In this document: in pieces, positions 35,999-44,732 of the stretch
How the letters are laid out: each line of letters starts with the position of its first letter
How positions within the stretch are numbered: position 1 is the stretch's first letter
Assembly: GCF_000420865.1 (NCBI RefSeq)
Contig: NZ_ATVT01000003.1
Coordinates: 186,001-250,000 of the forward strand
Direction: 5' to 3'
Source of the DNA: Butyrivibrio sp. XPD2006
GTDB taxonomy: Bacteria > Bacillota > Clostridia > Lachnospirales > Lachnospiraceae
DNA length: 64,000 nucleotides
The notes under the pieces: model-generated
The model's input: the letters and a program-made list of their open reading frames with translations, nothing else
Database searches by the model: none
What the model was told of the DNA's origin: nothing
Program-made: the position numbers and the translations under genes

Positions 35999-37029
35999 TG
36001 CTTATGGCAAGTGAAAAAAGAAATAACGTGACATATGATGATCTGTACAAATACAGAAGCATATGGATGGGAATTGCTATAGTATGGATAATTTACTATC
36101 ATTTTCCCCATGATTTTATTACCAATCCGTTGCTGCTGAAATTGCAGCTGTATGGATATGCAGGGGTGGACATGTTTCTTTTTGCGTCGGGAATAGGATG
36201 TTACTATTCCCTGAGCAGGGACTGCAGTCCCCTCGGCTTTATGAAGCGAAGACTTAAAAGAATCCTTCCGTCCTACTGGTTTTTCCTGATCATGTGGTCG
36301 GCTTTGAAGCTTATTCAAAATCAGGTTGACCTAAAGGCTATACTTGGTAATTTTCTGGGAGTTCAATATTTTTCATCTGCCGGCATTGCGTTTAACTGGT
36401 ATATCGGTCTTTTGCTTGTATTCTATATTCTTGCACCACTTCTTTTTGAATTGTTAAAAGGAGTTGTTGCACCGGTCAAATATGTAATGCTTACCGCACT
36501 GATGATCCTGTTTACTGTTCCGTTTATAGGAGATCAGGGATTATTAATAGCTTTTTCAAGACTTCCTGTATTTTTTATCGGAATGTGTTTTGGTAAAGCG
36601 GGAGTCATAAAGAGAAATGTGAGTAAAAACGACGCTTTTCTTATTACGGCAGCAGGCTTTTTGGGCGTTGTTGTTCTCTACATCGTAGACAGATACTTTT
36701 ATTCGCATATATGGGAAACCGGTCTTGCATGGTATGTGTTTATGCTTATAGCACCGTTTTTGTGTCTTCTGATTTCCTGTGCATCAGACCTTGTAAGTAA
36801 GGCAGGACCCGGAAGGATAGTGCTTTCCGTATTTGAGTTTTTCGGGAAGTATTCATTTGAATTGTTTATGGCTCATCTCTTTGTGATAGATATTAGAGCA
36901 TTTTTTGTAGAAAAAGGGATACTTGCCGATGGGCTTTGGACCTGGTGGTCTGTTATAATATTCTCAGTACCGTTTGCTCTGGTTCTTGGTATTCCCGGAA
37001 GACTTATCGGAAATAATAAAAAAATCTGA
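35998..37029 (+). CDS. Acyltransferase-3 family membrane protein
   Basis: 343 residues from ATG 35998, which overlaps the carB stop (TGATG); ATG 36004 is equally possible because AAGG (35990-35993) is 10 bases before it. About ten membrane helices and the family pattern Y-R-S-I-W-M-G-I-A-I-V-W-I-I-Y-Y-H near the N-terminus, which contains the usual catalytic-type His. Further on is GVDMFLFASGIGCYYS. Such proteins move acetyl or other acyl groups to sugars or cell-surface glycans. It is linked to carB only by position; it may begin a unit of its own with DUF1961, aroQ and lacI genes. Confidence 0.88.
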   Translation: MLMASEKRNNVTYDDLYKYRSIWMGIAIVWIIYYHFPHDFITNPLLLKLQLYGYAGVDMFLFASGIGCYYSLSRDCSPLGFMKRRLKRILPSYWFFLIMWSALKLIQNQVDLKAILGNFLGVQYFSSAGIAFNWYIGLLLVFYILAPLLFELLKGVVAPVKYVMLTALMILFTVPFIGDQGLLIAFSRLPVFFIGMCFGKAGVIKRNVSKNDAFLITAAGFLGVVVLYIVDRYFYSHIWETGLAWYVFMLIAPFLCLLISCASDLVSKAGPGRIVLSVFEFFGKYSFELFMAHLFVIDIRAFFVEKGILADGLWTWWSVIIFSVPFALVLGIPGRLIGNNKKI

Positions 37030-37047
37030 TTGGAGATACAAGTCTTT

Positions 37048-37617
37048 ATGTCCAGGGTTATTTATGAGAATGCTCTTGATAATGAGTTAGATATAAAGGA
37101 TTTAAGCTTTGAGGGAAACGGCGGGATTTCTTTTGCCGGAGGCGCGATGCGCATGACATCTGCAGAAGAGACAGTGCTGTGGTATACAAAGCCTCTTCCG
37201 GCTGATGTCAGGATTGACTGGGAATTTAAGCCTTTGTCAGATTCCGGAACAGCGCAGCTTCACTTCGCAGCCAAGAATGCAGGCGATAAGATATCGGAAT
37301 TTCTTTTGTCTTACTACAACAGAGGATTGGCAGAAGAGAGGTCTTTTCACACCTGCTCACTCTACAAGAACGGCCCGGAGAATATGGTATATAAAGGAGC
37401 AGACCCCATGGCGGGCGCTGCGGAGGATACCTGGTACCGGCTTTCTATGGTAAAGCGCGGAAAAGATGTCTATTATGGAATAAACAATCTGGAGCTGGTC
37501 CATTTCCATGATGACGGAATTACTCTCGGTGAGATACTGACAGGAGGCAATATGGGGCTTGGACAGCTTTCCGGGACAGAGGCTCTCTATAAAAATTTAA
37601 AGGTGACATGGATATGA
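37048..37617 (+). CDS. DUF1961 family protein (YesU-like)
   Basis: 189 residues from ATG 37048 (GGAG at 37032-37035). Beta-rich, soluble, no signal. The segment Y-Y-N-R-G-L-A-E-E-R-S-F-H-T-C and then K-G-A-D-P-M fits DUF1961, the family of B. subtilis YesU, which is encoded in a pectin/rhamnogalacturonan utilisation cluster and has a concanavalin-like fold. A carbohydrate-related role is therefore likely. It ends in a 4-base overlap (ATGA) with aroQ. Confidence 0.8.
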   Translation: MSRVIYENALDNELDIKDLSFEGNGGISFAGGAMRMTSAEETVLWYTKPLPADVRIDWEFKPLSDSGTAQLHFAAKNAGDKISEFLLSYYNRGLAEERSFHTCSLYKNGPENMVYKGADPMAGAAEDTWYRLSMVKRGKDVYYGINNLELVHFHDDGITLGEILTGGNMGLGQLSGTEALYKNLKVTWI

Positions 37618-38051
37618 AGATACTAGTTATCAACGGACCGAACCTGAACTTCCTCGGAATCAGGGAGAAGGCGGTTTACGGCAATCAGGATTATAACTAT
37701 CTCTGCAATATGATAAAAGACAAGGCGGCAGCTGATGGTGATGAGGTGGAATGCTATCAGTCAAACCACGAGGGAGCCATTATCGACAGGCTTCAGGAGG
37801 CTTACAGCGACGGCACGAAAGGGATTGTCATAAATCCCGGAGCATATACCCACTACAGTTATGCTATCCACGATGCGCTAAAGAGCCTTGAGAATATCAT
37901 CAAGGTTGAGATACACATCTCGGATATCCAGTCCAGGGAGGAGTTTCGAAAGGTTTCCGTTACAGCTCCTGCCTGTGATAAACAGATATACGGACATGGC
38001 CTTAACGGCTATCTTGAGGCTATGGACTATATACACGAAGCGCTTAAATAA
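37614..38051 (+). CDS. aroQ: 3-dehydroquinate dehydratase, type II
   Basis: 145 residues from ATG 37614, preferred over ATG 37608 because AAAGG (37599-37603) is better spaced and it overlaps the previous stop. Type II marks are present: I-N-G-P-N-L-N-F-L-G-I-R-E near the N-terminus, a Tyr (residue 22 region) in KAVYG, N-P-G-A-Y-T-H-Y-S, and E-I-H-I-S-D-I-Q-S-R-E-E-F. The enzyme removes water from 3-dehydroquinate, either in the shikimate route or in quinate breakdown. No other aro gene is near; it lies between a carbohydrate-type DUF1961 gene and a LacI regulator, which raises the question of a catabolic use. Confidence 0.92.
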   Translation: MKILVINGPNLNFLGIREKAVYGNQDYNYLCNMIKDKAAADGDEVECYQSNHEGAIIDRLQEAYSDGTKGIVINPGAYTHYSYAIHDALKSLENIIKVEIHISDIQSREEFRKVSVTAPACDKQIYGHGLNGYLEAMDYIHEALK

Positions 38052-38071
38052 ACCAACAAAGGATTACTTAC

Positions 38072-39094
38072 ATGGCAAAGACAGTTAAGATGGCAGACAT
38101 AGCCAAAAAAGTTGGAGTGAGTGTTGTCACGGTATCCAAAGCCCTCACGGGACAGAAGGGTGTCAGTGAGAGTACCCGTCAGCAGATCTTAAGGCTTGCG
38201 GATGAGATGGGATACGTTCAGCCCTCCGCTGCTACCCGCAGTGAAGTAAAGGGCCATAACATAGGCATTATCATTCACGACAAATACTTTAGCAAATACA
38301 ATTCATTTTATCTGCAGATGTATCAGATGCTCACAAGCCGACTTGGTGCTCAGGGAGATTTCACTATCTTAGAGCTGATAACCCATGACATGGAAAAAGA
38401 GCTGACGGCTCCGAATCTGCTTAGGGAAAACAAGATAGATGCTCTTGTGATGCAGGGTGAATTTTCAAGGCGGTACTGCGAGTTTATAAAGAGCGTGGCA
38501 GGAGATATTCCTTTGGTATATCTGGATTTCTGCGACGAGTCCAGAGATGAAGTGTCTGTTATATCAGACAGCTTCTACGGCTCCTACTATATGACCAATT
38601 ACCTGTTTGAAAAAGGTCACAGAGATATTGCCTTTGTGGGATCTCTTTTGCAGACAACATCAATTACCGACAGATATCTTGGATATGTAAAGTCCATGAT
38701 GGAGCATGGAATTCAGGTAAGGCCTGACTGGCAGATTGATGACAGAGATAAGAATACCGGAATCATCTTTGAACCTGATAAGCTTCCACTTCCGCTGGAA
38801 CTTCCCACAGCTTTTGTATGTAACTGCGATCTTACAGCAGGAGTACTTATTAAGAGGCTGGAGAAAGAGGGGTACAAGGTTCCCGAAGATTTCTCGGTAG
38901 TAGGATATGATAACTTTATTTTCCCGGGAGTCTGTGACGTGGAGATAACCACTTATGAAGTAGATATGCCTGTTATGGTGCAGAAGGCAGTTTCCTATCT
39001 GACATCTCTTTTAAATGGAGAGGATGTGAAAATGGGAACGCACATTATTACAGGACATCTGATAGAAAAAGACAGTGTAAAAGCTCTTAGCTGA
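38072..39094 (+). CDS. LacI-family transcriptional regulator
   Basis: 340 residues; AAGGA 10 bases before ATG 38072. The N-terminal helix-turn-helix is K-M-A-D-I-A-K-K-V-G-V-S-V-V-T-V-S-K-A-L-T-G, followed by a type-1 periplasmic-binding-protein-like sugar sensor (GIIIHDKYFSKYNSFY, VVGYDNFIFPGVCDVEITTYE). It is last in the acyltransferase-DUF1961-aroQ stretch and borders the mannan locus. A LacI-type palindrome (40069-40082) in front of the mannan transporter is a candidate target. Its final codons and stop lie inside the shared terminator at 39079. Confidence 0.95.
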   Translation: MAKTVKMADIAKKVGVSVVTVSKALTGQKGVSESTRQQILRLADEMGYVQPSAATRSEVKGHNIGIIIHDKYFSKYNSFYLQMYQMLTSRLGAQGDFTILELITHDMEKELTAPNLLRENKIDALVMQGEFSRRYCEFIKSVAGDIPLVYLDFCDESRDEVSVISDSFYGSYYMTNYLFEKGHRDIAFVGSLLQTTSITDRYLGYVKSMMEHGIQVRPDWQIDDRDKNTGIIFEPDKLPLPLELPTAFVCNCDLTAGVLIKRLEKEGYKVPEDFSVVGYDNFIFPGVCDVEITTYEVDMPVMVQKAVSYLTSLLNGEDVKMGTHIITGHLIEKDSVKALS

Positions 39095-39115
39095 TGCTAA
39101 GAGCTTTTGTTTTTT
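39079..39115. terminator. Terminator built into the 3' ends of lacI and araC genes
   Basis: A perfect 13-bp stem AAAAGCTCTTAGC (39079-39091) and GCTAAGAGCTTTT (39096-39108), loop TGAT, followed by GTTTTTT. The LacI stop codon TGA is the first three bases of the loop, and the AraC stop is in the right arm. It should act rightward for lacI; leftward the tract is shorter (four T). Confidence 0.92.
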
Positions 39116-40005
39116 CTGTATTCGGCAGGTGTCTGCGAGGTTTCTCTCTTAAAGAGCTTTATGAAGTGACTGGTGTTGGCGATGCCGACATCGTACCCCA
39201 CGGCATTTACCGTGATATCTGTCTGTTCAAGAAGTGTCTTGGCCTGCTGGATCCTGATGTTGTTGAGATATTGAAGAGGTGAGTGGCCGTAGTAGTTCTT
39301 GAATTCCCTGCAGAGCCTGTATTTGCTTACAAGGAGCCTCTGTTCAAGATTATCTAAAGTAATAAAGGTGTTGTACTCCTGGTCGAGTATCGACTTCATC
39401 TCCTGTATATAGCCCGGTATGCCGGGAGTTGCAGAGGGGGTAAGAGCTTTAGAACCTGCCAGATATCCTTCCGTGAGAATGTCAGTCAGTATCCTGGCTC
39501 TTAGAAGCTCCGAGTCTGCTCCCTGCCTTAGCAGCAGTCTTTGCAAATATGAGAGCTGGGTTCCTATGTGTTTTTCTTTAAATTCTATAACCTTGGATGA
39601 ATGTTCTGTATATAGTCTTAAGGATTCCCCTGATAGCAAAAACAAGTGAAAATAGCAAGGAGTACTCTTGGTGTCAAAGCGGAAATTCTCATAGGGCCTT
39701 AATAGTATCATGCTTCTCTCGGGCATTGCTATGCTGTCTTTTGTCTTTATCAGAGCATCCCCTTTTTCGATATATAATAATAAATAGAATGGATTATCGA
39801 TACATTCAAAGGTGGTTGGGATACCGTAGGTAATGGCTCCTCCAAAGACTGCTCTGAGGATGAGAGGATCCAAAGATTCGCTGGCACAGGCCATGAATCT
39901 CTTGGTGTCAAGGACATCGGTAAAAGATGTGCCACTACCGAAGAGCCTGTGGAAACGAAAGATATTATTCAGTTCATCGATCGTGGTGTATTTTGAAGAT
40001 GCCAT
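39097..40005 (-). CDS. AraC-family transcriptional regulator of the mannan locus
   Basis: 302 residues on the minus strand, RBS CAGGAG. An N-terminal cupin-like sensing region (to ~190) and a C-terminal AraC double helix-turn-helix: LDNLEQRLLVSKYRLCREFKNYYGHSPLQYLNN then AVGYDVGIANTSHFIKLFKRETSQTPAEYRK. It is divergent from the sugar-binding-protein gene, the standard position for a local activator. A pair of direct repeats at 40150-40177 in the intergenic region is a likely binding site. Expected to switch the locus on when manno-oligosaccharides are present (inference). Confidence 0.93.
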   Translation of the reverse strand: MASSKYTTIDELNNIFRFHRLFGSGTSFTDVLDTKRFMACASESLDPLILRAVFGGAITYGIPTTFECIDNPFYLLLYIEKGDALIKTKDSIAMPERSMILLRPYENFRFDTKSTPCYFHLFLLSGESLRLYTEHSSKVIEFKEKHIGTQLSYLQRLLLRQGADSELLRARILTDILTEGYLAGSKALTPSATPGIPGYIQEMKSILDQEYNTFITLDNLEQRLLVSKYRLCREFKNYYGHSPLQYLNNIRIQQAKTLLEQTDITVNAVGYDVGIANTSHFIKLFKRETSQTPAEYRKNKSS

Positions 40006-40068
40006 GATTTACTCCTGTTTATGGGAACATTATAGTAAGTAAAAAGGGAAATATCAACCTAAAATTAA

Positions 40069-40082
40069 CTAAAACGTTTAAG
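40069..40082. promoter_or_regulatory. LacI-type operator candidate
   Basis: CTAAAACGTTTAAG is a 14-bp palindrome with one mismatched pair and the central CG seen in LacI-family operators (core AAACGTTT, 40072-40079). It lies between the divergent AraC and sugar-binding-protein genes, 64 bases from the AraC start, near a LacI gene ending at 39094. Confidence 0.5.
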
Positions 40083-40149
40083 CTAATTAGGTAAAATAAG
40101 TTAAATAAATGATTAAAAAGCTAAATTTAAAGCTGATAAATTCATTTAT

Positions 40150-40177
40150 GCAAGAATGAGTTATAAAACGCAAGAAT
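40150..40177 (+). promoter_or_regulatory. Direct repeats, AraC-type binding site candidate
   Basis: GCAAGAAT occurs at 40150-40157 and again at 40170-40177, exactly 20 bases apart, so both copies face the same side of the helix. AraC-family activators bind such tandem repeats just upstream of the -35. A plausible -10 (AATAAT, 40199-40204) follows, and the gene starts at 40255. The rest of this 249-base region is very AT-rich, with three copies of an AAGCTRA-like word. Confidence 0.5.
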
Positions 40178-40254
40178 AATAGATGATTAAAAAAAGTAAA
40201 TAATGTATTCTTCAATCAGTAAATGAAACGGAGCTCGTTAAAAGGAGGATGAAT

Positions 40255-41712
40255 ATGAAATTGAAAAGAGCTTTAGCGGTCACACTTATGACAATCATGG
40301 CAGCAGGTACGGTTGCTTGCGGGGAGACAACCGTATCTGAAAGCGGTCAGGAGACAGGCGCAGATACTGGCGCAGCAGCACAGGCAGAAGACGAACAGGT
40401 TGCTACAGCAGATGCACCTGCTTCCGATTCAGAAGGAATCAAGTCTTACGCTGATCTCGTTCTTGGAGAGGACTTCACTGATCTTAATGCAGAAATCTCT
40501 TTCTTCAGCAACAGAACAGACCTTGATTCAGAGGATTATGGCGGAGTTACATGGAAGGAATACATTGAGGCCTTCAATGAAGTTTATCCTGATATCACAG
40601 TAAACGTGATCACAGATACAAACTACGCAGAGGATGCCAAGACACACCTTCAGTCAGGAGATTATGAGACAGTAATTCTCATTCCTGCAATTGACAAGGC
40701 TGACCTTTCTTCATACTTTGAGTCATTCGGAACTCTTGATGTTATGAACGGACAGATCAACTACGCTGATCACTGGGAGTATCAGGGTGAGGTTTACGGA
40801 GTACCTTCAACAGCAACAGCTCAGGGTATCGTATACAACAAGAGAGTGTTTGAGGAGGCAGGTGTAACAGAGCTTCCCAAGACTCCTGAGGATTTTATTG
40901 CTGCGCTTAAGAAAATCAAAGAGCATGATCCTTCCATTATTCCTCTCTACACTAACTACGCAGCAGGATGGACAATGGGAAGCTGGGATGATTACACAGG
41001 AATCAGTGCAACAGGTGATGTAAACTACACAAACGGAACACTTCTTCATGAGAAGGATCCTTTCAGAGATTATGGCGATTCAACCCACCCTTACGCTGTA
41101 TACAAGATTCTCTATGATGCAGTTGCGCAGGGACTTACAGAGGATGACTACTCAACAACCGATTGGGAAGGCTGCAAGGGTATGATCAACAGAGGCGAGA
41201 TCGGATGCATGGTTCTTGGATCATGGGCTTATCCTCAGATGGAAGCTGCCGGAGATAATGCAGCAGATATCGGATACATGCCATTCCCTGTAACAGTAAA
41301 TGGCAAGCAGTACGCTCTTGCAGGTCCTGACTACTGCTACGGCATCAACAAGAATGCTTCGGATGATGAGAAGCAGGCAGGAATCATCTTTGTAAAGTGG
41401 ATGACTGAGCAGTCAGGCTTTGTATATAACGAGGATGGTCTTCCAATCAAGGTCGGAAGCACAGAGACAAAGCTTTCATTTGACAATGTTGAATTCCTTC
41501 AGGAAGCACCTGCAGCAGAGGGAGAAGAGGATCTTCTCAACGAGCTCAACTCCGAGTCAGAGCTCAACTACAGAGCAGGCGGTGACAGAAGAATCCAGCT
41601 CATCATCGAGCATGCATCAATGGGCGATATGGAATTTGATGACATCATGAACGAGTGGAATGAGAAGTGGACAGAGGCTCAGGAAGCCCTCGGCGTTTCA
41701 GTAAATGAGTAA
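40255..41712 (+). CDS. Sugar-binding lipoprotein of ABC transporter (mannan locus)
   Basis: 485 residues from ATG 40255, because AAAGGAGG (40241-40248) touches the earlier ATG 40249. Signal peptide with lipobox (GTVAC, Cys at 22), an Ala/Gln/Thr-rich linker, then a family-1 type solute-binding fold: NAEISFFSNRTD, W-K-E-Y-I-E-A-F-N-E-V-Y-P-D-I, and QGIVYNKRVFEEAG. Cluster B/type 1 binding proteins with two MalF/MalG-like permeases import oligosaccharides; with the enzymes downstream the substrate is most likely beta-1,4-manno-oligosaccharides. Confidence 0.93.
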   Translation: MKLKRALAVTLMTIMAAGTVACGETTVSESGQETGADTGAAAQAEDEQVATADAPASDSEGIKSYADLVLGEDFTDLNAEISFFSNRTDLDSEDYGGVTWKEYIEAFNEVYPDITVNVITDTNYAEDAKTHLQSGDYETVILIPAIDKADLSSYFESFGTLDVMNGQINYADHWEYQGEVYGVPSTATAQGIVYNKRVFEEAGVTELPKTPEDFIAALKKIKEHDPSIIPLYTNYAAGWTMGSWDDYTGISATGDVNYTNGTLLHEKDPFRDYGDSTHPYAVYKILYDAVAQGLTEDDYSTTDWEGCKGMINRGEIGCMVLGSWAYPQMEAAGDNAADIGYMPFPVTVNGKQYALAGPDYCYGINKNASDDEKQAGIIFVKWMTEQSGFVYNEDGLPIKVGSTETKLSFDNVEFLQEAPAAEGEEDLLNELNSESELNYRAGGDRRIQLIIEHASMGDMEFDDIMNEWNEKWTEAQEALGVSVNE

Positions 41713-41757
41713 TTTCAGTCATTTGTTTTTTGCCTGACAACCAAGGAGGATGGGACA

Positions 41758-42657
41758 ATGAAATGGCTTAAAAGTAGAAAGGGACAACAGACTGTAATAA
41801 TAATCAGCTTTATCACTGTCCCATTACTTCTTCTTGCAATCTTTACCTACCTGCCCTTTGCACAGATGGTACAGTTTAGCTTTTATAAAATGAAATATCT
41901 TACACCACCGGACAAAAGAGTCTTTGTGGGATGGAAAAACTATATTGATGTGTTTACCAGAGACGATTGTTTCAAGGCATTAAAGCTCAGTTTCTATTAC
42001 TGCGCCGGTGCACTGTTTCAGCTGGCACTGGCACTGTTTCTGGCAACGATCTTGAGCTTTGGGGTAAAGGGCGGAAACATCTTTAAAGGAATGATGTTCT
42101 TTCCTTACCTTATAAGCGGAATCGCTATCGGTTTTATCTTCAAGTTCTTTTACACAAGAGGGTTCGTCCTTGATTCTATCTTGGGGATCATTGGAGTGAA
42201 CAAGGACATTCTTCCCTACTGGCTAAAAGATCAGAGTGTAAATAACTGGTCCCTGGTGGCGACCTCTGTATGGCGCTACTTTGGACAGAACATGGTCCTT
42301 TTTATCGGAGCAATCATGTCGGTGGATGCTGAGCTATATGAGGCAGCTTCCCTTGACGGAGCAAATCGCTTCCAGCAGTTCTTCCACATAATTCTTCCGA
42401 GTATCAAGACCATTGTCACCTTAAACGTGATCCTGTCAATAACCGGATCCTTAAGTGCTTTTGAACCTCCGTTTGTAATAACGGGAGGTGCTAACGGAAC
42501 AGGAACCTACTTCGTTATCATGAACGAGATTGCACATGTCACGCAGAAAGTAGGACTTGCAAGTGCCATGGCTGTGGTACTTCTGGTGATCATATTCATC
42601 GTCACCATATTGCAGAAACTGTTCTTTAAATATGTTTTCAGAGAGGCAGACGCATGA
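41758..42657 (+). CDS. Sugar ABC transporter permease (MalF type)
   Basis: 299 residues, RBS AAGGAGG. Six membrane helices; the cytoplasmic EAA loop is E-A-A-S-L-D-G-A-N-R-F-Q-Q-F-F-H-I-I-L-P. It pairs with the next permease, with which it overlaps by four bases (ATGA). No ATPase gene is encoded with them. Confidence 0.95.
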   Translation: MKWLKSRKGQQTVIIISFITVPLLLLAIFTYLPFAQMVQFSFYKMKYLTPPDKRVFVGWKNYIDVFTRDDCFKALKLSFYYCAGALFQLALALFLATILSFGVKGGNIFKGMMFFPYLISGIAIGFIFKFFYTRGFVLDSILGIIGVNKDILPYWLKDQSVNNWSLVATSVWRYFGQNMVLFIGAIMSVDAELYEAASLDGANRFQQFFHIILPSIKTIVTLNVILSITGSLSAFEPPFVITGGANGTGTYFVIMNEIAHVTQKVGLASAMAVVLLVIIFIVTILQKLFFKYVFREADA

Positions 42658-43487
42658 AGATAAGAAAGTTATTCATAAACATAATTAAATACCTGATCCT
42701 TGTATTCTTTGCGTTTGCAGCTGTGGTACCTGTAGTATCCTGCATATTTACGGCATTCAAGACATCGGAGGAGTATCAGACAACAAATGTAATTACACCC
42801 CCCTCAAACTGGTTATACTTCAATAACTTCGTCAAGGCCTTTCAGACAGCAAACATGGGCAGGGCATTTATGAACTCTCTCATAGTAATGGTGGTTGTTC
42901 TCGTTGTTTCTGTCGTAGTCGGAACGCAGCTTGCTTATGTACTGAACCGCTTTGAGTTTTTCGGAAATACCCTCATAAGAAATCTGTTTTTGTTTGCATC
43001 ACTCCTTCCGTCAATTGCCATGCAGGTTACGGTGTACAAGATCATGAGTACCTTGGGATTTGTAAATCACCTCTACGGCTACATCATCATGATGTGCGGA
43101 ACTGACGTCATCTCCATTTATATCTTCATTCAGTTTATGGAGAATATATCAAATTCAGTGGATGAGTCGGCGATCATAGACGGCGCTTCCTACTGGACAG
43201 TTTATTGGAAGATCATTCTGCCGCTTTTAAAGCCTGCAGTTGTTACGGCGTGCATATTAAAAGGAGTATCGGTCTACAACGAGTACTACTGCGCCAATCT
43301 TTATCTTATGGACAAGGAGATACGAACCATGTCCACCTCCCTTTATACCTTTGTCGGTCCCATGGGAAGCCAGTACAACCTGATCTGCGCAGGTGTCCTT
43401 ATTTCGATCTTCCCGGCGTTTTTAGTATTTATCCTTTGCCAGAAGCAGATTTACAGCGGAATCACGCAGGGCGCAGTTAAGGGATAA
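42654..43487 (+). CDS. Sugar ABC transporter permease (MalG type)
   Basis: 277 residues, six membrane helices, EAA loop seen as E-S-A-I-I-D-G-A-S-Y-W-T-V-Y-W-K-I-I-L-P-L. Overlaps the first permease by four bases, and is followed after 21 bases by the epimerase gene. The nucleotide-binding subunit must come from elsewhere, as for transporters that share MsmK in Gram-positive bacteria. Confidence 0.95.
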   Translation: MKIRKLFINIIKYLILVFFAFAAVVPVVSCIFTAFKTSEEYQTTNVITPPSNWLYFNNFVKAFQTANMGRAFMNSLIVMVVVLVVSVVVGTQLAYVLNRFEFFGNTLIRNLFLFASLLPSIAMQVTVYKIMSTLGFVNHLYGYIIMMCGTDVISIYIFIQFMENISNSVDESAIIDGASYWTVYWKIILPLLKPAVVTACILKGVSVYNEYYCANLYLMDKEIRTMSTSLYTFVGPMGSQYNLICAGVLISIFPAFLVFILCQKQIYSGITQGAVKG

Positions 43488-43508
43488 AAGAGTTTTTGAG
43501 GTTTTGAA

Positions 43509-44732
43509 ATGTTACAGGAAATACAAAAAGAATTAACGGAACATATCATACCCTTCTGGAAGGAACTTAGAGATGATGAATACGGCGGCTACTACGGCCT
43601 TATGGATTTTGATCTGAAGGTAGATAAAAAAGCTGAGAAAGGCGCAATACTGAACAGCCGCATTCTCTGGTTCTTTTCAAGGGCATTTAACGAGTTAAAA
43701 GACATATCGCTTCTTGAAGAAGCAGACCACGCCTACAGGTTTTTGAAAGACAAACTTGCAGGTGATGGCACAAAGGGAATCTGCTGGTCTGTTACCTACG
43801 ACGGCAAGGTTCTCGATAGCACAAGACATACGTACAATCAGGCATTTGCCATATATGCTTTATCGGAATATTACAGAGCAACGGCTGAACCGGAGGCACT
43901 TTTGCTGGCGCATAAGCTCTTTTTCCTGATAGAGGAGATGTGCAGGGACAATGACGGTTATCTTGAGGCTTTTGATGAAGACTTTAATCTTCTGCCAAAC
44001 GACAAGCTCTCAGAGAACGGCGTTATGGCTGAAAGAACCATGAATACAGCGCTTCACGTGCTTGAGGCCTACACGCTTTTATATGAGGTGACAGATGATC
44101 CTGATATAAAAAGGTGCATAGGAAAGAAGCTTTCTGACCTGCTCCGTATCTTTAAGGACAGGATCTACAACAAAAAGAAACACAGGCAGGAGGTTTTCTT
44201 TGACATAAACTACAACTCTCTGATAGACCTTCACAGCTTCGGCCATGATATAGAAGCATCCTGGCTGATCGATCTTGCTCTCGATACCCTTGGCGGTGAG
44301 TACTTAAGGGCAAAAGATATAGAGGAGATTCGGAGCATGACTTTGGAAATGGTTGAGAATACCTATAACAAAGCCTTGATTGACGGATCCTTTGTAAATG
44401 AGTGCGAAGCCGGAAAAAGAGATGATACCAGGATCTGGTGGGTACAGTCGGAGGCTATGGTAGGTTTTGTAAATGGTTATCTGAGGAGTGGAAAGCCTGA
44501 GTATTTACAGGCTGCAAGGAGCATATGGCAGTACACAAAGAGTAATATCATCGACAAGAGAGAGGGCTCTGAGTGGTTCTGGCAGGTTGATGAAAACGGG
44601 AATCCGGGCAAAAGACCTATAGTAGAGCCTTGGAAGTGTCCCTATCACAACGGCAGAATGTGCTTTGAAATGATGAACAGACTTAAAAAAGGAGCAATAG
44701 ATGATTCACGAAAAGTATTACGAGGAGCTTGA
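43509..44732 (+). CDS. Cellobiose 2-epimerase (AGE superfamily)
   Basis: 407 residues, cytoplasmic (alpha/alpha)6-barrel. Family blocks: a G-G-Y-Y-G segment near the N-terminus, the [17 protein letters not shown] stretch, [23 protein letters not shown] and [11 protein letters not shown], which carry the catalytic and substrate-binding His and Trp residues. It inverts C2 of the reducing glucose or mannose in beta-1,4 disaccharides. Here it would turn mannobiose into mannosyl-glucose for the next enzyme. It overlaps the first GH130 gene by 32 bases. Length and motifs agree with Ruminococcus albus type enzymes. Confidence 0.9.
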   Translation: MLQEIQKELTEHIIPFWKELRDDEYGGYYGLMDFDLKVDKKAEKGAILNSRILWFFSRAFNELKDISLLEEADHAYRFLKDKLAGDGTKGICWSVTYDGKVLDSTRHTYNQAFAIYALSEYYRATAEPEALLLAHKLFFLIEEMCRDNDGYLEAFDEDFNLLPNDKLSENGVMAERTMNTALHVLEAYTLLYEVTDDPDIKRCIGKKLSDLLRIFKDRIYNKKKHRQEVFFDINYNSLIDLHSFGHDIEASWLIDLALDTLGGEYLRAKDIEEIRSMTLEMVENTYNKALIDGSFVNECEAGKRDDTRIWWVQSEAMVGFVNGYLRSGKPEYLQAARSIWQYTKSNIIDKREGSEWFWQVDENGNPGKRPIVEPWKCPYHNGRMCFEMMNRLKKGAIDDSRKVLRGA

